Source of the DNA: a virus
DNA length: 39,802 nt
Strand: one strand, 5' to 3'
IMG/VR virus record: IMGVR_UViG_3300014913_000030
Location: 1-39,802 of that record
Under the pieces are notes generated by a model. It searched no databases and was not told the DNA's origin. It saw nothing but the letters and a program-made list of their open reading frames with translations. Within the stretch, counting starts at the first letter, position 1. Each line of letters opens with the position of its first letter. A program made the translations under genes and the position numbers. Shown one piece after another: positions 6,191 through 13,885 of this stretch.

Positions 6191-8220
6191 AACCGCGGGA
6201 GGTACACCTGGGTGATTGCGTCGAGGTGATGCGGTCATGGCCTGATCACAGCGTCCATGCGATCTGTTGCGATCCTCCTTACCTTTTGCGGTTCATGTCC
6301 GCGGACTGGGACACGGCGGAGGACGCCCAGGGGATGGAAGCGTGGCACCGTGCGTGGCTGGCGGAAGCGTTGCGGGTACTCTTGCCTGGTGGTCACCTGA
6401 TCGCGTTCAGCGGATCGCGGACGTTCCACAGGCTCTATTGTGCGGCGGAGGATTCCGGATTCGAGATCCGGGACACGCTGGCCTGGATGTACGGGGAAGC
6501 AATGCCCCACGGGTTGGACATCAGCAAGGCGATCGACAAGGCGGCCGGGGCGGAACGCAAGGTGATCGCCATGGGTGACAGCGGGAAGGATCGCAACGTG
6601 CTGAACGCTGCCCTCCACCCGGACACGTTCGGGGGGCGGTACTCGATCACGGAACCCGCCACGGAGGAGGCCAAGCGTTGGGACGGATGGGACACGGCGC
6701 TGAAACCAGCCTGGGAACCGATCCTCCTGGCACGTGCCCCGATACCCGGCACCATCCATGAAAACGTACTGGCGCACGGCACGGGTGGCCTGAACGTGGA
6801 CGGGTGCAGGATCGGCACCACCAAGGACGTGCCCGCGTCCGCCAAAAAGGTGGGGCGATCGGAATACACCGTGAGCCTCCCAGGTGCAGCGGAGGGAAAG
6901 GGATTCGATCCGAACACGGGACGGTGGCCAGCCAACGTGATTCTAGGACATCATGCCGGGTGCCAGGAGGAACGGTGTCACCCGGGTTGTCCCGTGGGGG
7001 AACTGGATCGGCAGAGTGGGATCAGCGTGTCCACGGGTGGGCCCGGGTTCAAGGATCGGAACGTGTACCGCGCCAGCCAGGACGGATCGCTGTCCGGCAC
7101 ACCAGGCCCTGGCACCGTCCTGGGGTACGGGGACACGGGCACCGCCTCCCGTTTTTTCTACCAGTCGAAGGCCACCAGGGCGGAGCGGTGGTTTTTTTGT
7201 GCCCAGTGCGGGGACACGTACCCAGGCGCGGATTTCAGATACCACAAGGAACATGAGGGGATCACGGTTCACCCCACCCAGAAACCGGAGGAGGTCATGT
7301 CCTGGCTGGTGAAGCTGATCACACCCAGGGAGGTGGTTGACTACGTATGCCCATCATGTGATGGTTGTGGATGTGATGCGGAAAACAACAAAGCGGTGTC
7401 AGGTGTGCGGTCAAGTGTTGATCCCGGGAAGGCGGACCACGAAATATTGCAGCGTGGCGTGTCGAGGGAAGGCGCAACGGAAGCCGCCGATCAAGTGTCA
7501 GCAATGCGGGGTGATGTTCAGGAAAAAGAGGTCAAGACCACGGAGGTATTGCTCCCAGGAATGTGCGATCGAGGCGAGACAACCAAGGCCACGGACGTGC
7601 GAGGAGTGCGGGGAGGATTTCGTTCCGACGAAAAGCACGGTCAAGAGGTTTTGTTCACGGGGGTGCGCGGCCAGGTGGACGGGAAGACGGAAGAGGAAAC
7701 AGGGTGCGATTGTGACGGCCAAGGGATACCGGATGTTGTACAGGCCGGAACACCCGATGGCCACCAAGCGGGGATACGTGATGGAACACAGGATGATCAT
7801 GGCGGATCACTTGGGACGCCTCCTCCTGTCAGGGGAGGTGGTCCATCACTTGAACGGGATTCGATCGGACAACAGGATCGAAAATCTGGCCGTGATGGCA
7901 AAACGCCAACACGATCGGAAAGCGCGGTCACCTGTGAAACCTATTCAGTGTCCTCATTGCGGGGGGATGATTCGGACCTCCGCACGTGTGCGAAGTGTGG
8001 AACCACTTTGATCAAACGAGTGCAACCCGGGATTGTGCTGGATCCTTTTATGGGAAGCGGCACCACAGGCGTGGCGGCCACGCGCCTGGATCGTGAGTGG
8101 GTGGGCGTCGAGGCCGATCCCACTTTCCGCAAGATCGCAACGGCCCGGATCGAGCGGGCCGCGTATGAACTGGAACAGGAACGGAGGCAAGGTCGCCTCC
8201 CGTTCATGGAGGGACCATGA
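6187..8220 (+). CDS. Beta-class DNA adenine/cytosine-N4 methyltransferase carrying a ~200-codon internal insertion
   Basis: 677 residues as read. Motif IV (DPPY, 29-32) is near the N-terminus and motif I (DPFMGSGTTG, from 619) at the C-terminus. This is the beta order of N4-cytosine/N6-adenine methyltransferases, which transfer a methyl group from S-adenosylmethionine to DNA. HPTQKP, which normally stands shortly before motif I, is instead separated from it by ~220 residues. The stretch between Cys388/Cys391 (CPSC) and Cys601/Cys604 (CAKC) reads as low-complexity shadow sequence and coincides with an HNH endonuclease gene in another frame. The TTG start at 6187 has GGAGGG at 6177-6182 and overlaps the upstream stop. 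Whether the enzyme tolerates the insertion is unknown. Confidence 0.85.
   Translation: MKPREVHLGDCVEVMRSWPDHSVHAICCDPPYLLRFMSADWDTAEDAQGMEAWHRAWLAEALRVLLPGGHLIAFSGSRTFHRLYCAAEDSGFEIRDTLAWMYGEAMPHGLDISKAIDKAAGAERKVIAMGDSGKDRNVLNAALHPDTFGGRYSITEPATEEAKRWDGWDTALKPAWEPILLARAPIPGTIHENVLAHGTGGLNVDGCRIGTTKDVPASAKKVGRSEYTVSLPGAAEGKGFDPNTGRWPANVILGHHAGCQEERCHPGCPVGELDRQSGISVSTGGPGFKDRNVYRASQDGSLSGTPGPGTVLGYGDTGTASRFFYQSKATRAERWFFCAQCGDTYPGADFRYHKEHEGITVHPTQKPEEVMSWLVKLITPREVVDYVCPSCDGCGCDAENNKAVSGVRSSVDPGKADHEILQRGVSREGATEAADQVSAMRGDVQEKEVKTTEVLLPGMCDRGETTKATDVRGVRGGFRSDEKHGQEVLFTGVRGQVDGKTEEETGCDCDGQGIPDVVQAGTPDGHQAGIRDGTQDDHGGSLGTPPPVRGGGPSLERDSIGQQDRKSGRDGKTPTRSESAVTCETYSVSSLRGDDSDLRTCAKCGTTLIKRVQPGIVLDPFMGSGTTGVAATRLDREWVGVEADPTFRKIATARIERAAYELEQERRQGRLPFMEGP
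7376..8011 (+). CDS. HNH homing-type endonuclease nested out of frame inside the methyltransferase gene
   Basis: About 211 residues in the second frame relative to the methyltransferase. Three Cys4 zinc fingers come first (CQVC..YCSVAC, CQQC..YCSQEC, CEECG..FCSRGC; residues ~8-97). An HNH_3-type nuclease domain follows: EHRMIMADHLGR, then GEVVHHLNGIRSDNRIENL (His157-His158, Asn160) and His179. A last CPHC pair sits near the C-terminus. The start is uncertain: ATG 7376 or 7361 lack a good ribosome-binding site, while TTG 7337 follows AGGGAGGTGG but adds residues that look like shadow. The stop is inside the resumed methyltransferase sequence. G+C of two 60-nt pieces counted by hand is ~57-58%, slightly below neighbours. 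Confidence 0.85.
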   Translation: MRKTTKRCQVCGQVLIPGRRTTKYCSVACRGKAQRKPPIKCQQCGVMFRKKRSRPRRYCSQECAIEARQPRPRTCEECGEDFVPTKSTVKRFCSRGCAARWTGRRKRKQGAIVTAKGYRMLYRPEHPMATKRGYVMEHRMIMADHLGRLLLSGEVVHHLNGIRSDNRIENLAVMAKRQHDRKARSPVKPIQCPHCGGMIRTSARVRSVEPL

Positions 8221-8573
8221 CAGCAACAACCACACACGGCCAGCAACAACAACAACTGTGGGAGGGCATGAACCCGGAGGATCCACTGGTGCGGACGTTC
8301 CGGCAGTTCCACCAGGCCAACCCCCACGTGTACACCAAGCTCCGTGAGCTTGCCCTCCAACTGAAACGGAAGGGCCGGGAGCGGTACTCGATCGTGTGGC
8401 TGTTTGAGGTGGTGCGCTGGCACACCGCGATCAACACCACGGATCAGGATTACAAACTCAACAACAACCTCCGCCCGTGGTACGCCCGCCTCCTCATGCA
8501 CCGTGAACCTGAACTGGTGGATTTTTTTCGCACCAGGTCCAGCGTGGCGGACAGGATGGAGGGATCGTCATGA
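8217..8573 (+). CDS. Conserved-looking phage hypothetical protein
   Basis: 118 residues, ATGA overlap with the methyltransferase. After a Gln-rich N-terminus (six Q in seven residues) it is mostly helical. The central segment around FEVVRWHTAI and KLNNNLRPWYARLLM looks like a compact, conserved helical domain with aromatic positions. I recognise the pattern as one seen in small phage proteins, but no function is attached to it. The tight coupling to the methyltransferase is the only hint of role. Confidence 0.7.
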   Translation: MTATTTHGQQQQQLWEGMNPEDPLVRTFRQFHQANPHVYTKLRELALQLKRKGRERYSIVWLFEVVRWHTAINTTDQDYKLNNNLRPWYARLLMHREPELVDFFRTRSSVADRMEGSS

Positions 8574-8857
8574 TGCGTGGACGGCAACAACGGCCCCAGT
8601 GGTCCGCCCTGGATTGGCTCCGCGCCCAGCGTGGACCGATCGCAGATCACCCGCTGCGGGATCCGTTCATGGCCAGGCTGATCGAACAGGCGGAGGCCAA
8701 CAGTTCCCGCCAGGTGGCCCTGTACTTCATGGCGGAAGCCAGGAGGCGCACGATCACCCGGCGGGATTCCACCCCCGCGTTCAGTGAGGCCCAGGCCAAG
8801 CGGGCCCGCAAGGCGTCCAGGTTGAAGGCCCAGGGCCTGGAGGTGATCGATGGGTGA
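8570..8857 (+). CDS. Small basic hypothetical protein
   Basis: 95 residues, starting at ATG 8570 or the adjacent ATG 8573. Strongly basic and helical (several RRR and KRARK stretches) with few hydrophobic segments, so it may bind nucleic acid. No family recognised. It overlaps genes on both sides by 4 and 8 nt. Confidence 0.65.
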   Translation: MMRGRQQRPQWSALDWLRAQRGPIADHPLRDPFMARLIEQAEANSSRQVALYFMAEARRRTITRRDSTPAFSEAQAKRARKASRLKAQGLEVIDG

Positions 8858-9086
8858 GCCCACCAAGCCATTCAAGGACGGCTGTGATGTGTGCTGGTAC
8901 CCGGAGCCCCGAACGTCCAGCGGTTCCTGGATCAATGTGTTGCCACGGACACCCAACCCACGGAAACCGGAGGAACGGATCCGGCCGTGGCGGGCGTGTA
9001 CGGCGCGGTGTGCTGATGTGCTGGAACAGCGGCGCGTGTGCCTGGATTCCGTCGAGGGCCGGGAGGTGGTGACCAATGGCCAGTGA
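8850..9086 (+). CDS. Small Cys-pair hypothetical protein
   Basis: 78 residues with Cys12-xx-Cys15 (CDVC) and Cys50-xxx-Cys54 (CTARC), a spacing that could hold one zinc ion. The middle is Pro/Arg-rich. Overlaps the previous gene by 8 nt and the next by 11 nt. Function unknown. Confidence 0.65.
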   Translation: MGEPTKPFKDGCDVCWYPEPRTSSGSWINVLPRTPNPRKPEERIRPWRACTARCADVLEQRRVCLDSVEGREVVTNGQ

Positions 9087-9312
9087 TGAAATTCAGAAAC
9101 TGCACCCGGACCCGGACGTGTCCTGCACCCTCAACAAACTGGACCACGTGCTGGCGGACTGGCTCCGCAACACCGGGGAGGAAACCACGGTGATCGTGAT
9201 CCCTCACAGCCGATCGACGCCCACCCACGTGAGCGTGGGAGGTGAACGCAAGGAGGTGATCACGATCGTGGCCGCGGCGGAACACGCCATGAGATTGCGG
9301 GGAGGTGAGTGA
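9076..9312 (+). CDS. Hypothetical protein
   Basis: 78 residues from ATG 9076, inside the end of the previous gene. It has a helix (LDHVLADWL), two beta strands (TTVIVIPHS and KEVITIVA) and a final helix, a small alpha/beta fold with no recognised family. The stop TGA shares a base with the ATG of the next gene. Confidence 0.65.
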   Translation: MASDEIQKLHPDPDVSCTLNKLDHVLADWLRNTGEETTVIVIPHSRSTPTHVSVGGERKEVITIVAAAEHAMRLRGGE

Positions 9313-9710
9313 TGGACGCGATCGAACAGTTCAACCTGTCCCTGGTCCTGATCTCGTTTATGTTCCTGGTTTTCCTGGGGTGGATCGGGTGGCTCACCAC
9401 CGATCTGAAATGGGCCAGGACGGAGGGCAAGGAAAACCGGAAACGGATCAAGGAACTGGAGGCCACGGTCACCAGGCTGGACAAGTGGGCCCACGATCCC
9501 GTGGCGCGTGACATGGACCTGGGCATGGAGGGGGCCATGCTGGATCTGATCCGATCGGGGGTGGACCACCCCGTGGTGGACCTGGAGGAATGCACGGACG
9601 CGGACGGCAAGATCCAGATCGCGTTCCATCAGGATCCCACCGCGCAAGAAATGGGCACCAGCGTGAAGTTGGGCGGGGCTGGTCCAGGTAAGGTGGGGTC
9701 CGGTGGGTAG
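9312..9710 (+). CDS. Membrane-anchored protein with coiled coil
   Basis: 132 residues from ATG 9312 with GGAGGTG at 9301-9307. A single hydrophobic segment (~9-29) is followed by a charged heptad-like helix (KENRKRIKELEATVTRL, ~38-56) and a soluble acidic C-terminal part. This looks like a type II or N-anchored inner-membrane protein. The layout resembles inner-membrane spanins, but there is no partner lipoprotein here, so I leave it unassigned. Confidence 0.65.
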   Translation: MDAIEQFNLSLVLISFMFLVFLGWIGWLTTDLKWARTEGKENRKRIKELEATVTRLDKWAHDPVARDMDLGMEGAMLDLIRSGVDHPVVDLEECTDADGKIQIAFHQDPTAQEMGTSVKLGGAGPGKVGSGG

Positions 9711-9960
9711 TGTGATCGCCAACTGGTACCACTGGCTGGAGGAACAGCCCGGGCGGTGGTTGCACATGGAGGGGTATGGTCCCCTCCTGGATCCTGGACC
9801 GGGCTGTGGTCCCCACGTGTTCACCAGGTGGCGGATCGTCGGGATGGAAAAAGCGGAACGGGCAAGAGTGGGCCTCCATGAATACACACAGGATGAGGCC
9901 AGGCAACTGATCGCGGAACTGCACCGGGCACACAAGATCCCGCACGTGCGATCCGCATGA
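9703..9960 (+). CDS. Hypothetical protein
   Basis: 85 residues from GTG 9703 (alternative GTG 9712), preceded by AAGGTGGGG. Trp-rich N-terminus (NWYHWLEEQPGRWLH) and a C-terminal helix (DEARQLIAELHRAH). No recognised domain. Overlaps both neighbours. Confidence 0.6.
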   Translation: MGSVIANWYHWLEEQPGRWLHMEGYGPLLDPGPGCGPHVFTRWRIVGMEKAERARVGLHEYTQDEARQLIAELHRAHKIPHVRSA

Positions 9961-10379
9961 GCACCAAGGAGGAAAGTGAAGTGAGCGCAACAACCAACAG
10001 CATTGAAGTAACCACGGGGAACAGGCCGATCCCCATGCCCCATGAACGCAAGGTGGTGGCATGGTTGAAGGCGGACCCCGATCGCACCCTCACCCTGGGG
10101 GTTCACCCCAGTGATAAGGACGTCCCCACCAGGTGGATCGTGATCGTGCTGGAACTGTGGAATCGTGCCAAGCATAAGCGCGGGCCCAGGCGGATCACGG
10201 AATCCAACGGGCTGGGCCTGGGGACGTTCCACCCGTACCCGTCGAAGGCACACGCACACCTGGCGGTGATCAGGATGTACACGGCGGCGGGGTTGACCAC
10301 GGAAGCAAACGAGCAACGCCACCGCCTGTTCCTGGATGTCCAGCGCCACGGGTACACGGCCATGTGGGAGGTGGCGTGA
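9957..10379 (+). CDS. Hypothetical protein
   Basis: 140 residues from ATG 9957 (ATGA overlap). An in-frame GTG at 9981 is preceded by AAGGAGGA at 9965-9972 and may be the real start, giving 132 residues. The body is mixed alpha/beta with strand TRWIVIVLELW and a C-terminal helix. No family recognised. Confidence 0.6.
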   Translation: MSTKEESEVSATTNSIEVTTGNRPIPMPHERKVVAWLKADPDRTLTLGVHPSDKDVPTRWIVIVLELWNRAKHKRGPRRITESNGLGLGTFHPYPSKAHAHLAVIRMYTAAGLTTEANEQRHRLFLDVQRHGYTAMWEVA

Positions 10380-10768
10380 TGCTGGCGGACCTGGACATGG
10401 GACGGTACACGGAAGCGGAGCGGAGGTGGGCGGTGTGGCTCATGGTGGAACCGCAACTGGTGGAGGTCGAATACACCACGGCCCTGACCAGGCCCGGGGA
10501 GGCTGATGAACGCCACGCCACGATCTGGAGGCGCAAGCTGGAGGTGGCCCCCATCCTGGCGAGTGAGATCCAGGGACGGTTCACCAAGTGGAGGATCCAG
10601 GGTGTCACCCGTGTGCTGGACCAGTACGTGGACACCAGGCGCGGGGAGGTCCAGTACCGATCCAAGGCCAAGGCGTATGACGCCCTGATCAAGATCCACG
10701 TGCGGGCCAACCGTGAGATCCAGGAAATCGAGTTGAGGCGGGACCGCGCCCTGGAGGAGGGTGGCTGA
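10379..10768 (+). CDS. Helical charged hypothetical protein
   Basis: 129 residues from ATG 10379, sharing one base with the upstream TGA and preceded by GGGAGGTGG. Almost entirely helical and rich in Arg/Glu, with a long final helix (NREIQEIELRRDRALEE) suited to coiled-coil pairing. No recognised domain. Confidence 0.65.
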   Translation: MLADLDMGRYTEAERRWAVWLMVEPQLVEVEYTTALTRPGEADERHATIWRRKLEVAPILASEIQGRFTKWRIQGVTRVLDQYVDTRRGEVQYRSKAKAYDALIKIHVRANREIQEIELRRDRALEEGG

Positions 10769-10770
10769 TC

Positions 10771-11301
10771 GTGTTCGGTCGAAGACATCCCAGGATTCAT
10801 GAGCGGGCCAAGCCCCACCGGACGCTGTACCTCCCCGCCAAGGACGGGGCCCGGTACCCGGACCCGGACCTGTGCCACTGTGAGGTGTGGTCCAGGGATG
10901 GGTACAGCGGATCCCAGTGCGGGCGCAAGTTCACCAGCACGGAGGTTCACAAGGTCAAGGTGAAAAAGGGGCCAGGCCGTCCCAGGCTGATCAAGATCCC
11001 GGTATGCAAGATCAACAGCCGTGAGTACATGATCGCCAAGGAGGAGGCCCGGGATTCCAAATGGAAACGGGACTGGGCCCGATCCCGTGCCGGGTGGGAT
11101 GTGGATTCCGCCGGGCGTGGCCTCCTGTCCATCCTGGTGCGCCTCACACCGTCCCAGGTGGCCTCCTTGCCCCCGGAGGTACAGGAGGCCAGGGAAAAGT
11201 ACACGGACGCCATGGAAGCCCAGGAGGGGCTCCGTGATGAACATGACCAGGAGGCCCAGGATGGTGACGCCATGGCCAAGTTGAAGGAGGCAACGGGATG
11301 A
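10771..11301 (+). CDS. Hypothetical protein with N-terminal Cys pairs and helical C-terminus
   Basis: 176 residues from GTG 10771, preceded by GGAGGAGGGTGG. Cys35, Cys37 and Cys50 (CHCEVW..QC) followed by Cys79 suggest a zinc site in the first half. The second half is a long charged helical region (QEAREKYTDAMEAQEGL). Function unknown. Confidence 0.65.
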   Translation: MFGRRHPRIHERAKPHRTLYLPAKDGARYPDPDLCHCEVWSRDGYSGSQCGRKFTSTEVHKVKVKKGPGRPRLIKIPVCKINSREYMIAKEEARDSKWKRDWARSRAGWDVDSAGRGLLSILVRLTPSQVASLPPEVQEAREKYTDAMEAQEGLRDEHDQEAQDGDAMAKLKEATG

Positions 11302-11576
11302 ACTGTGGGGAATTCAGGACACCGGAGGGATCGGACCTGGTGGACCAGTTGAAGGCGGCCGGGGTGGAAGTGGTCCACCTGGAGGGGCGTGACCAGTACG
11401 CCCTGGAACACGGGGGCCTCCCCGCGTACATGGTGGCGGGGGAACTGATCGAGGATCTAGCGTTCCACCTGGGCGCGGAAGGCGGGGCCCTGTTTGTCCT
11501 GGAGGTGAAACGTCCCTGGGACCGGGACAAGATCCTGGCGTGGCGGAGGGAACACGGGGGCCCGGTCCATGACTGA
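11298..11576 (+). CDS. Hypothetical protein
   Basis: 92 residues, ATGA overlap. It alternates helix and strand (LVDQLKAAGVEVVHLEG; LFVLEVKRPWDRDKI). The LEVKRP segment looks slightly like the E-x-K strand of PD-(D/E)XK folds, but no second acidic motif is clear and I do not claim nuclease activity. Confidence 0.6.
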   Translation: MNCGEFRTPEGSDLVDQLKAAGVEVVHLEGRDQYALEHGGLPAYMVAGELIEDLAFHLGAEGGALFVLEVKRPWDRDKILAWRREHGGPVHD

Positions 11577-11832
11577 TCCCTGTAAGACGTGCGGAGGCCA
11601 GCGGTGGGTGTTGGTATTCCGTCCGGCTGATGATTACTCACCCGCTGGCCTTGAATTGGAGGGGTGCCCGGATTGCAACCTGGGGGACGCCCCCGATCGT
11701 GAGCCCACACCGCCGGATGATTGGATGTCCCGGGACTGGAACCGGATCCCGCCAACGTATGTGGGGAGGTACGATTCAGAACAGTACCGCAAGGCGTGGG
11801 GCAAGGAGGCGCACTGTGGCGATCAAGGCTGA
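11569..11832 (+). CDS. Small zinc-ribbon protein
   Basis: 87 residues. Cys5-Cys8 (CKTCGG) and Cys33-Cys36 (CPDC) form a compact ribbon, followed by an acidic Pro-rich segment and a tyrosine-rich C-terminus. Coupled to neighbours by 8-nt and 17-nt overlaps. Function unknown. Confidence 0.65.
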   Translation: MTDPCKTCGGQRWVLVFRPADDYSPAGLELEGCPDCNLGDAPDREPTPPDDWMSRDWNRIPPTYVGRYDSEQYRKAWGKEAHCGDQG

Positions 11833-12397
11833 ACTGGTACCGCCGATCCCGGAAGGGGACGCGGTGATCAGTGACTGCGGAAAATATCGGTACAGGCTGG
11901 GACGCACGATCACCCAGCACCAGGGTGGACTGTTCCAGGATCATGGGGTGGACAACCTGGGCACGGTCCTGTTCATCATGCACAACCCCTCCACGGCGGA
12001 CGCCCGCCAGGATGATCCCACGATCGGGCGGTGCCAGTCATTTGCCCGGGGGTGGGGGTATGGACGCCTGGAGGTGGTCAACCTGTTTGCCTTCCGCGCC
12101 ACCAACCCCGTGGAACTGATGGTGGCCCGCAAACCGATCACGGGGGTTCAGCGGGACGTGATCGGACCGGACAACGATCAGCACATCCACAGGGCTGTGG
12201 GTGACGCGGACCTGGTGGTGTGTGCCTGGGGCAACATGAACACATCATGGAAGCAAGCCCGGGCCCGGGAGGTCCGCGCCATGGTGAAGGTGCCCCACGC
12301 CCTGGCGTTCACCCAGTCCGGGGATCCGCGCCACCCGCTGTATGTCCGCAAGTACACCCAGCCCGCACCATGGGAACCGATAGGAGGCCCCCGATGA
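11816..12397 (+). CDS. DUF1643 family protein
   Basis: 193 residues from GTG 11816 with AAGGAGG at 11803-11809. The DUF1643 pattern is clear: an N-terminal strand with CGKYRYRLGR, then LFIMHNPSTADARQDDPTI, RCQSFARGWGYG, VNLFAFRATNP, a GPDND segment and DLVVCAWG. These proteins occur in bacteria and phages and have no established activity. The NPS, D-D-T and N-F-R motifs suggest an enzyme or nucleotide-binding fold, which is inference only. ATGA overlap with the next gene. Confidence 0.85.
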   Translation: MAIKAELVPPIPEGDAVISDCGKYRYRLGRTITQHQGGLFQDHGVDNLGTVLFIMHNPSTADARQDDPTIGRCQSFARGWGYGRLEVVNLFAFRATNPVELMVARKPITGVQRDVIGPDNDQHIHRAVGDADLVVCAWGNMNTSWKQARAREVRAMVKVPHALAFTQSGDPRHPLYVRKYTQPAPWEPIGGPR

Positions 12398-12648
12398 TCA
12401 TCACCATGATCCGCCGTGATTTCATGACCCTGGTCCTTTCACCTGGATCCGATGTGGAGGCGGCCAAGGCCCTGGTGCCCCAGATAGTCCCGCCCAAGTA
12501 CGCCCAGTCTGGATTCACGGCCACGGTGGAATCAATCCAGGAACACACACCAGGGGGATTCACTGACAGCCACCCCGGGGATTTCTCACCAGGTGAAAAG
12601 GGCCTCCTGGTTGGGGTCAAGCTGGTTGCCACCTGGTCCAACGAATGA
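12394..12648 (+). CDS. Small hypothetical protein
   Basis: 84 residues from ATG 12394, with TAGGAGG at 12381-12387. Beta-rich with an N-terminal strand (IRRDFMTLVLS), a helix (VEAAKALV) and a C-terminal strand (LLVGVKLVATW). No family recognised. Overlaps the next gene by ATGA. Confidence 0.6.
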   Translation: MIITMIRRDFMTLVLSPGSDVEAAKALVPQIVPPKYAQSGFTATVESIQEHTPGGFTDSHPGDFSPGEKGLLVGVKLVATWSNE

Positions 12649-12881
12649 TCATCGTAAAGCGGGACACCATCCTGGTGGAGGTTCCCCCCATCGAACAGGT
12701 GGAGGAGGGAATCCTGGAATTCAAGATCGCCAAGGTGGTGCGGGAGGCGTACCAACGCCCCGGATGGGAAACCGTGGTGGTGGGCCGTGACCCGTACATC
12801 CCCAGCCCCCGTGAAGTGATCCCCCCAGGCGTGGCCGTGTACCAGGTCAGAGTGGAACACAGGCACGTCCGCACACCCTGA
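12645..12881 (+). CDS. Small hypothetical protein
   Basis: 78 residues, beta-rich (IIVKRDTILVEV, ETVVVGRDPYI, VAVYQVRVEHR). Last gene of a long overlapping run that begins near 5.5 kb. After its stop comes a run of nine C and a probable promoter, so a new transcription unit starts here. Confidence 0.6.
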   Translation: MIIVKRDTILVEVPPIEQVEEGILEFKIAKVVREAYQRPGWETVVVGRDPYIPSPREVIPPGVAVYQVRVEHRHVRTP

Positions 12882-12907
12882 CCACCCCCCCCCGAACACA
12901 TGACACC

Positions 12908-12937
12908 TTGAACACACGTGCCACAAGCGTGTACGGT
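12908..12937 (+). promoter_or_regulatory. Probable sigma70-like promoter
   Basis: TTGAAC (12908-12913), 18-nt spacer, TACGGT (12932-12937). It lies in a 63-nt gap between two genes. The -10 box ends only 7 nt before the GTG at 12945, so the transcript would begin at or next to the start codon, with no ribosome-binding site visible. The hexamers match consensus only moderately. Confidence 0.45.
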
Positions 12938-12944
12938 GTACCAC

Positions 12945-13649
12945 GTGGCCAGTAAGAAGAAACGCAAGCCACCAAAGCCCCGCACTCAAAAGGCGGCACA
13001 GGAAAGGCGCAAGCGGAAAGCCCGCACGGGCAAAGGCCAGGGATCCGGCCCGATCACCACGGAACAGTACCGCGCCATGTGGCGGGAGTACCAAACAGGC
13101 GTCAGTGCCGCGGAAGTGGCCAGGCGGTGCGGGTTGGCGCATGGAACCGTCCTTAAATACATAAAGGTGGGCGATCCCAAGCGTGACATGGAGGCCCTGT
13201 CCAAGCGGAGGAAACGGGTCAAGGTCAAGGCGCGTGAGATCGCGGACCATGAGGCGGTCACGTTCCGGGGGAAGGTGTACGCCCAGATCCAGGATATCGT
13301 GGCGCGGTCCGTGGACGCTGCGGAGGTGTCCATGGCGGACCTGGAGGACTACCGGGACACGTGGACCACGGTTGATCCGAAAACGGGCAAGCGGACGTTC
13401 AAGCGGGGGAAGGCCGGGGCGGGGAGGCGCAAGAGGATCGAGGGTTGGGAATCGACGGAATGGGCCCGGCACATCAAAGCGGCCAAGGCCAGCGCGGAAC
13501 TGGTGAAGACGTGGCAAGAGGTTTTCGGGGACATGATCGGATGGGGTGACACGGAGGAGGCCAACGAATTTGCCGGATGGACGGTGGATGAACTGGAAAG
13601 GTTCGCGGCCACTGGTGAGATCCCGGACAGGTTCGGGGGTGGTGACTGA
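12945..13649 (+). CDS. HTH DNA-binding protein; small terminase subunit or regulator candidate
   Basis: 234 residues from GTG 12945 (in-frame GTGs at 12918 and 12936 are alternatives). A very basic N-terminus (~1-30, KKKRKPP and ERRKRKAR) precedes a helix-turn-helix (~38-76: YQTGVSAAEVARRCGLAHGTVLKYI) of the kind found in phage small terminases, resolvases and regulators. Helical and charged segments fill the rest and the C-terminus is acidic. Small terminases have an N-terminal HTH and a helical oligomerisation core, and no other TerS candidate is visible before TerL at 19.9 kb. TerS is a reasonable but unproven guess. Confidence 0.6.
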   Translation: MASKKKRKPPKPRTQKAAQERRKRKARTGKGQGSGPITTEQYRAMWREYQTGVSAAEVARRCGLAHGTVLKYIKVGDPKRDMEALSKRRKRVKVKAREIADHEAVTFRGKVYAQIQDIVARSVDAAEVSMADLEDYRDTWTTVDPKTGKRTFKRGKAGAGRRKRIEGWESTEWARHIKAAKASAELVKTWQEVFGDMIGWGDTEEANEFAGWTVDELERFAATGEIPDRFGGGD

Positions 13650-13885
13650 TGCAACGCACCGTTGACCTGGGTGGCGGGTATACCGATCGTGGACACGCTG
13701 GCGCGTACCGGAAGGGACGCAAGGCCAGGGCGGAGGGCCTGACCCTGGATGATTGCCCGTACAGGGACAAGCGGAAGGTGGACGGGCGCGTGACCTTTTC
13801 CCGTGCGTTCCGCAAGGCGTGGGTGTACGGGTGGGATGATCGGGACCGTGAACTGGCCCGGGCCAACATCCCGCGGAGCCCTTGA
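13649..13885 (+). CDS. Rmf/CrpP-like small protein
   Basis: 78 residues, sharing one base with the upstream stop. The pattern GAYRKGRKARAEGL, CPY (Cys36), then a basic FRKAWVYGWDDRDR matches the short motif of ribosome modulation factor and the related CrpP family (G..A...G....CPY......R..W..GW). Rmf dimerises 70S ribosomes in stationary phase; CrpP has been linked to ciprofloxacin resistance. A phage copy could act on host ribosomes, but binding is not shown by the sequence. Confidence 0.65.
   Translation: MQRTVDLGGGYTDRGHAGAYRKGRKARAEGLTLDDCPYRDKRKVDGRVTFSRAFRKAWVYGWDDRDRELARANIPRSP

Noticed and set aside
6804-7256. 150-codon forward frame inside the methyltransferase
   Set aside because: It overlaps conserved methyltransferase sequence and its translation is Arg/Gly/Ser-rich without motifs, typical of a shadow frame.
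7337-8035. Group I intron carrying the HNH gene
   Set aside because: The HNH frame fills nearly all of the inserted DNA. Too few bases remain for a catalytic core, and the methyltransferase frame is open across the region.
11298-11576. PD-(D/E)XK nuclease
   Set aside because: Only an LEVKRP strand is suggestive; the other acidic motif and fold elements are not visible.
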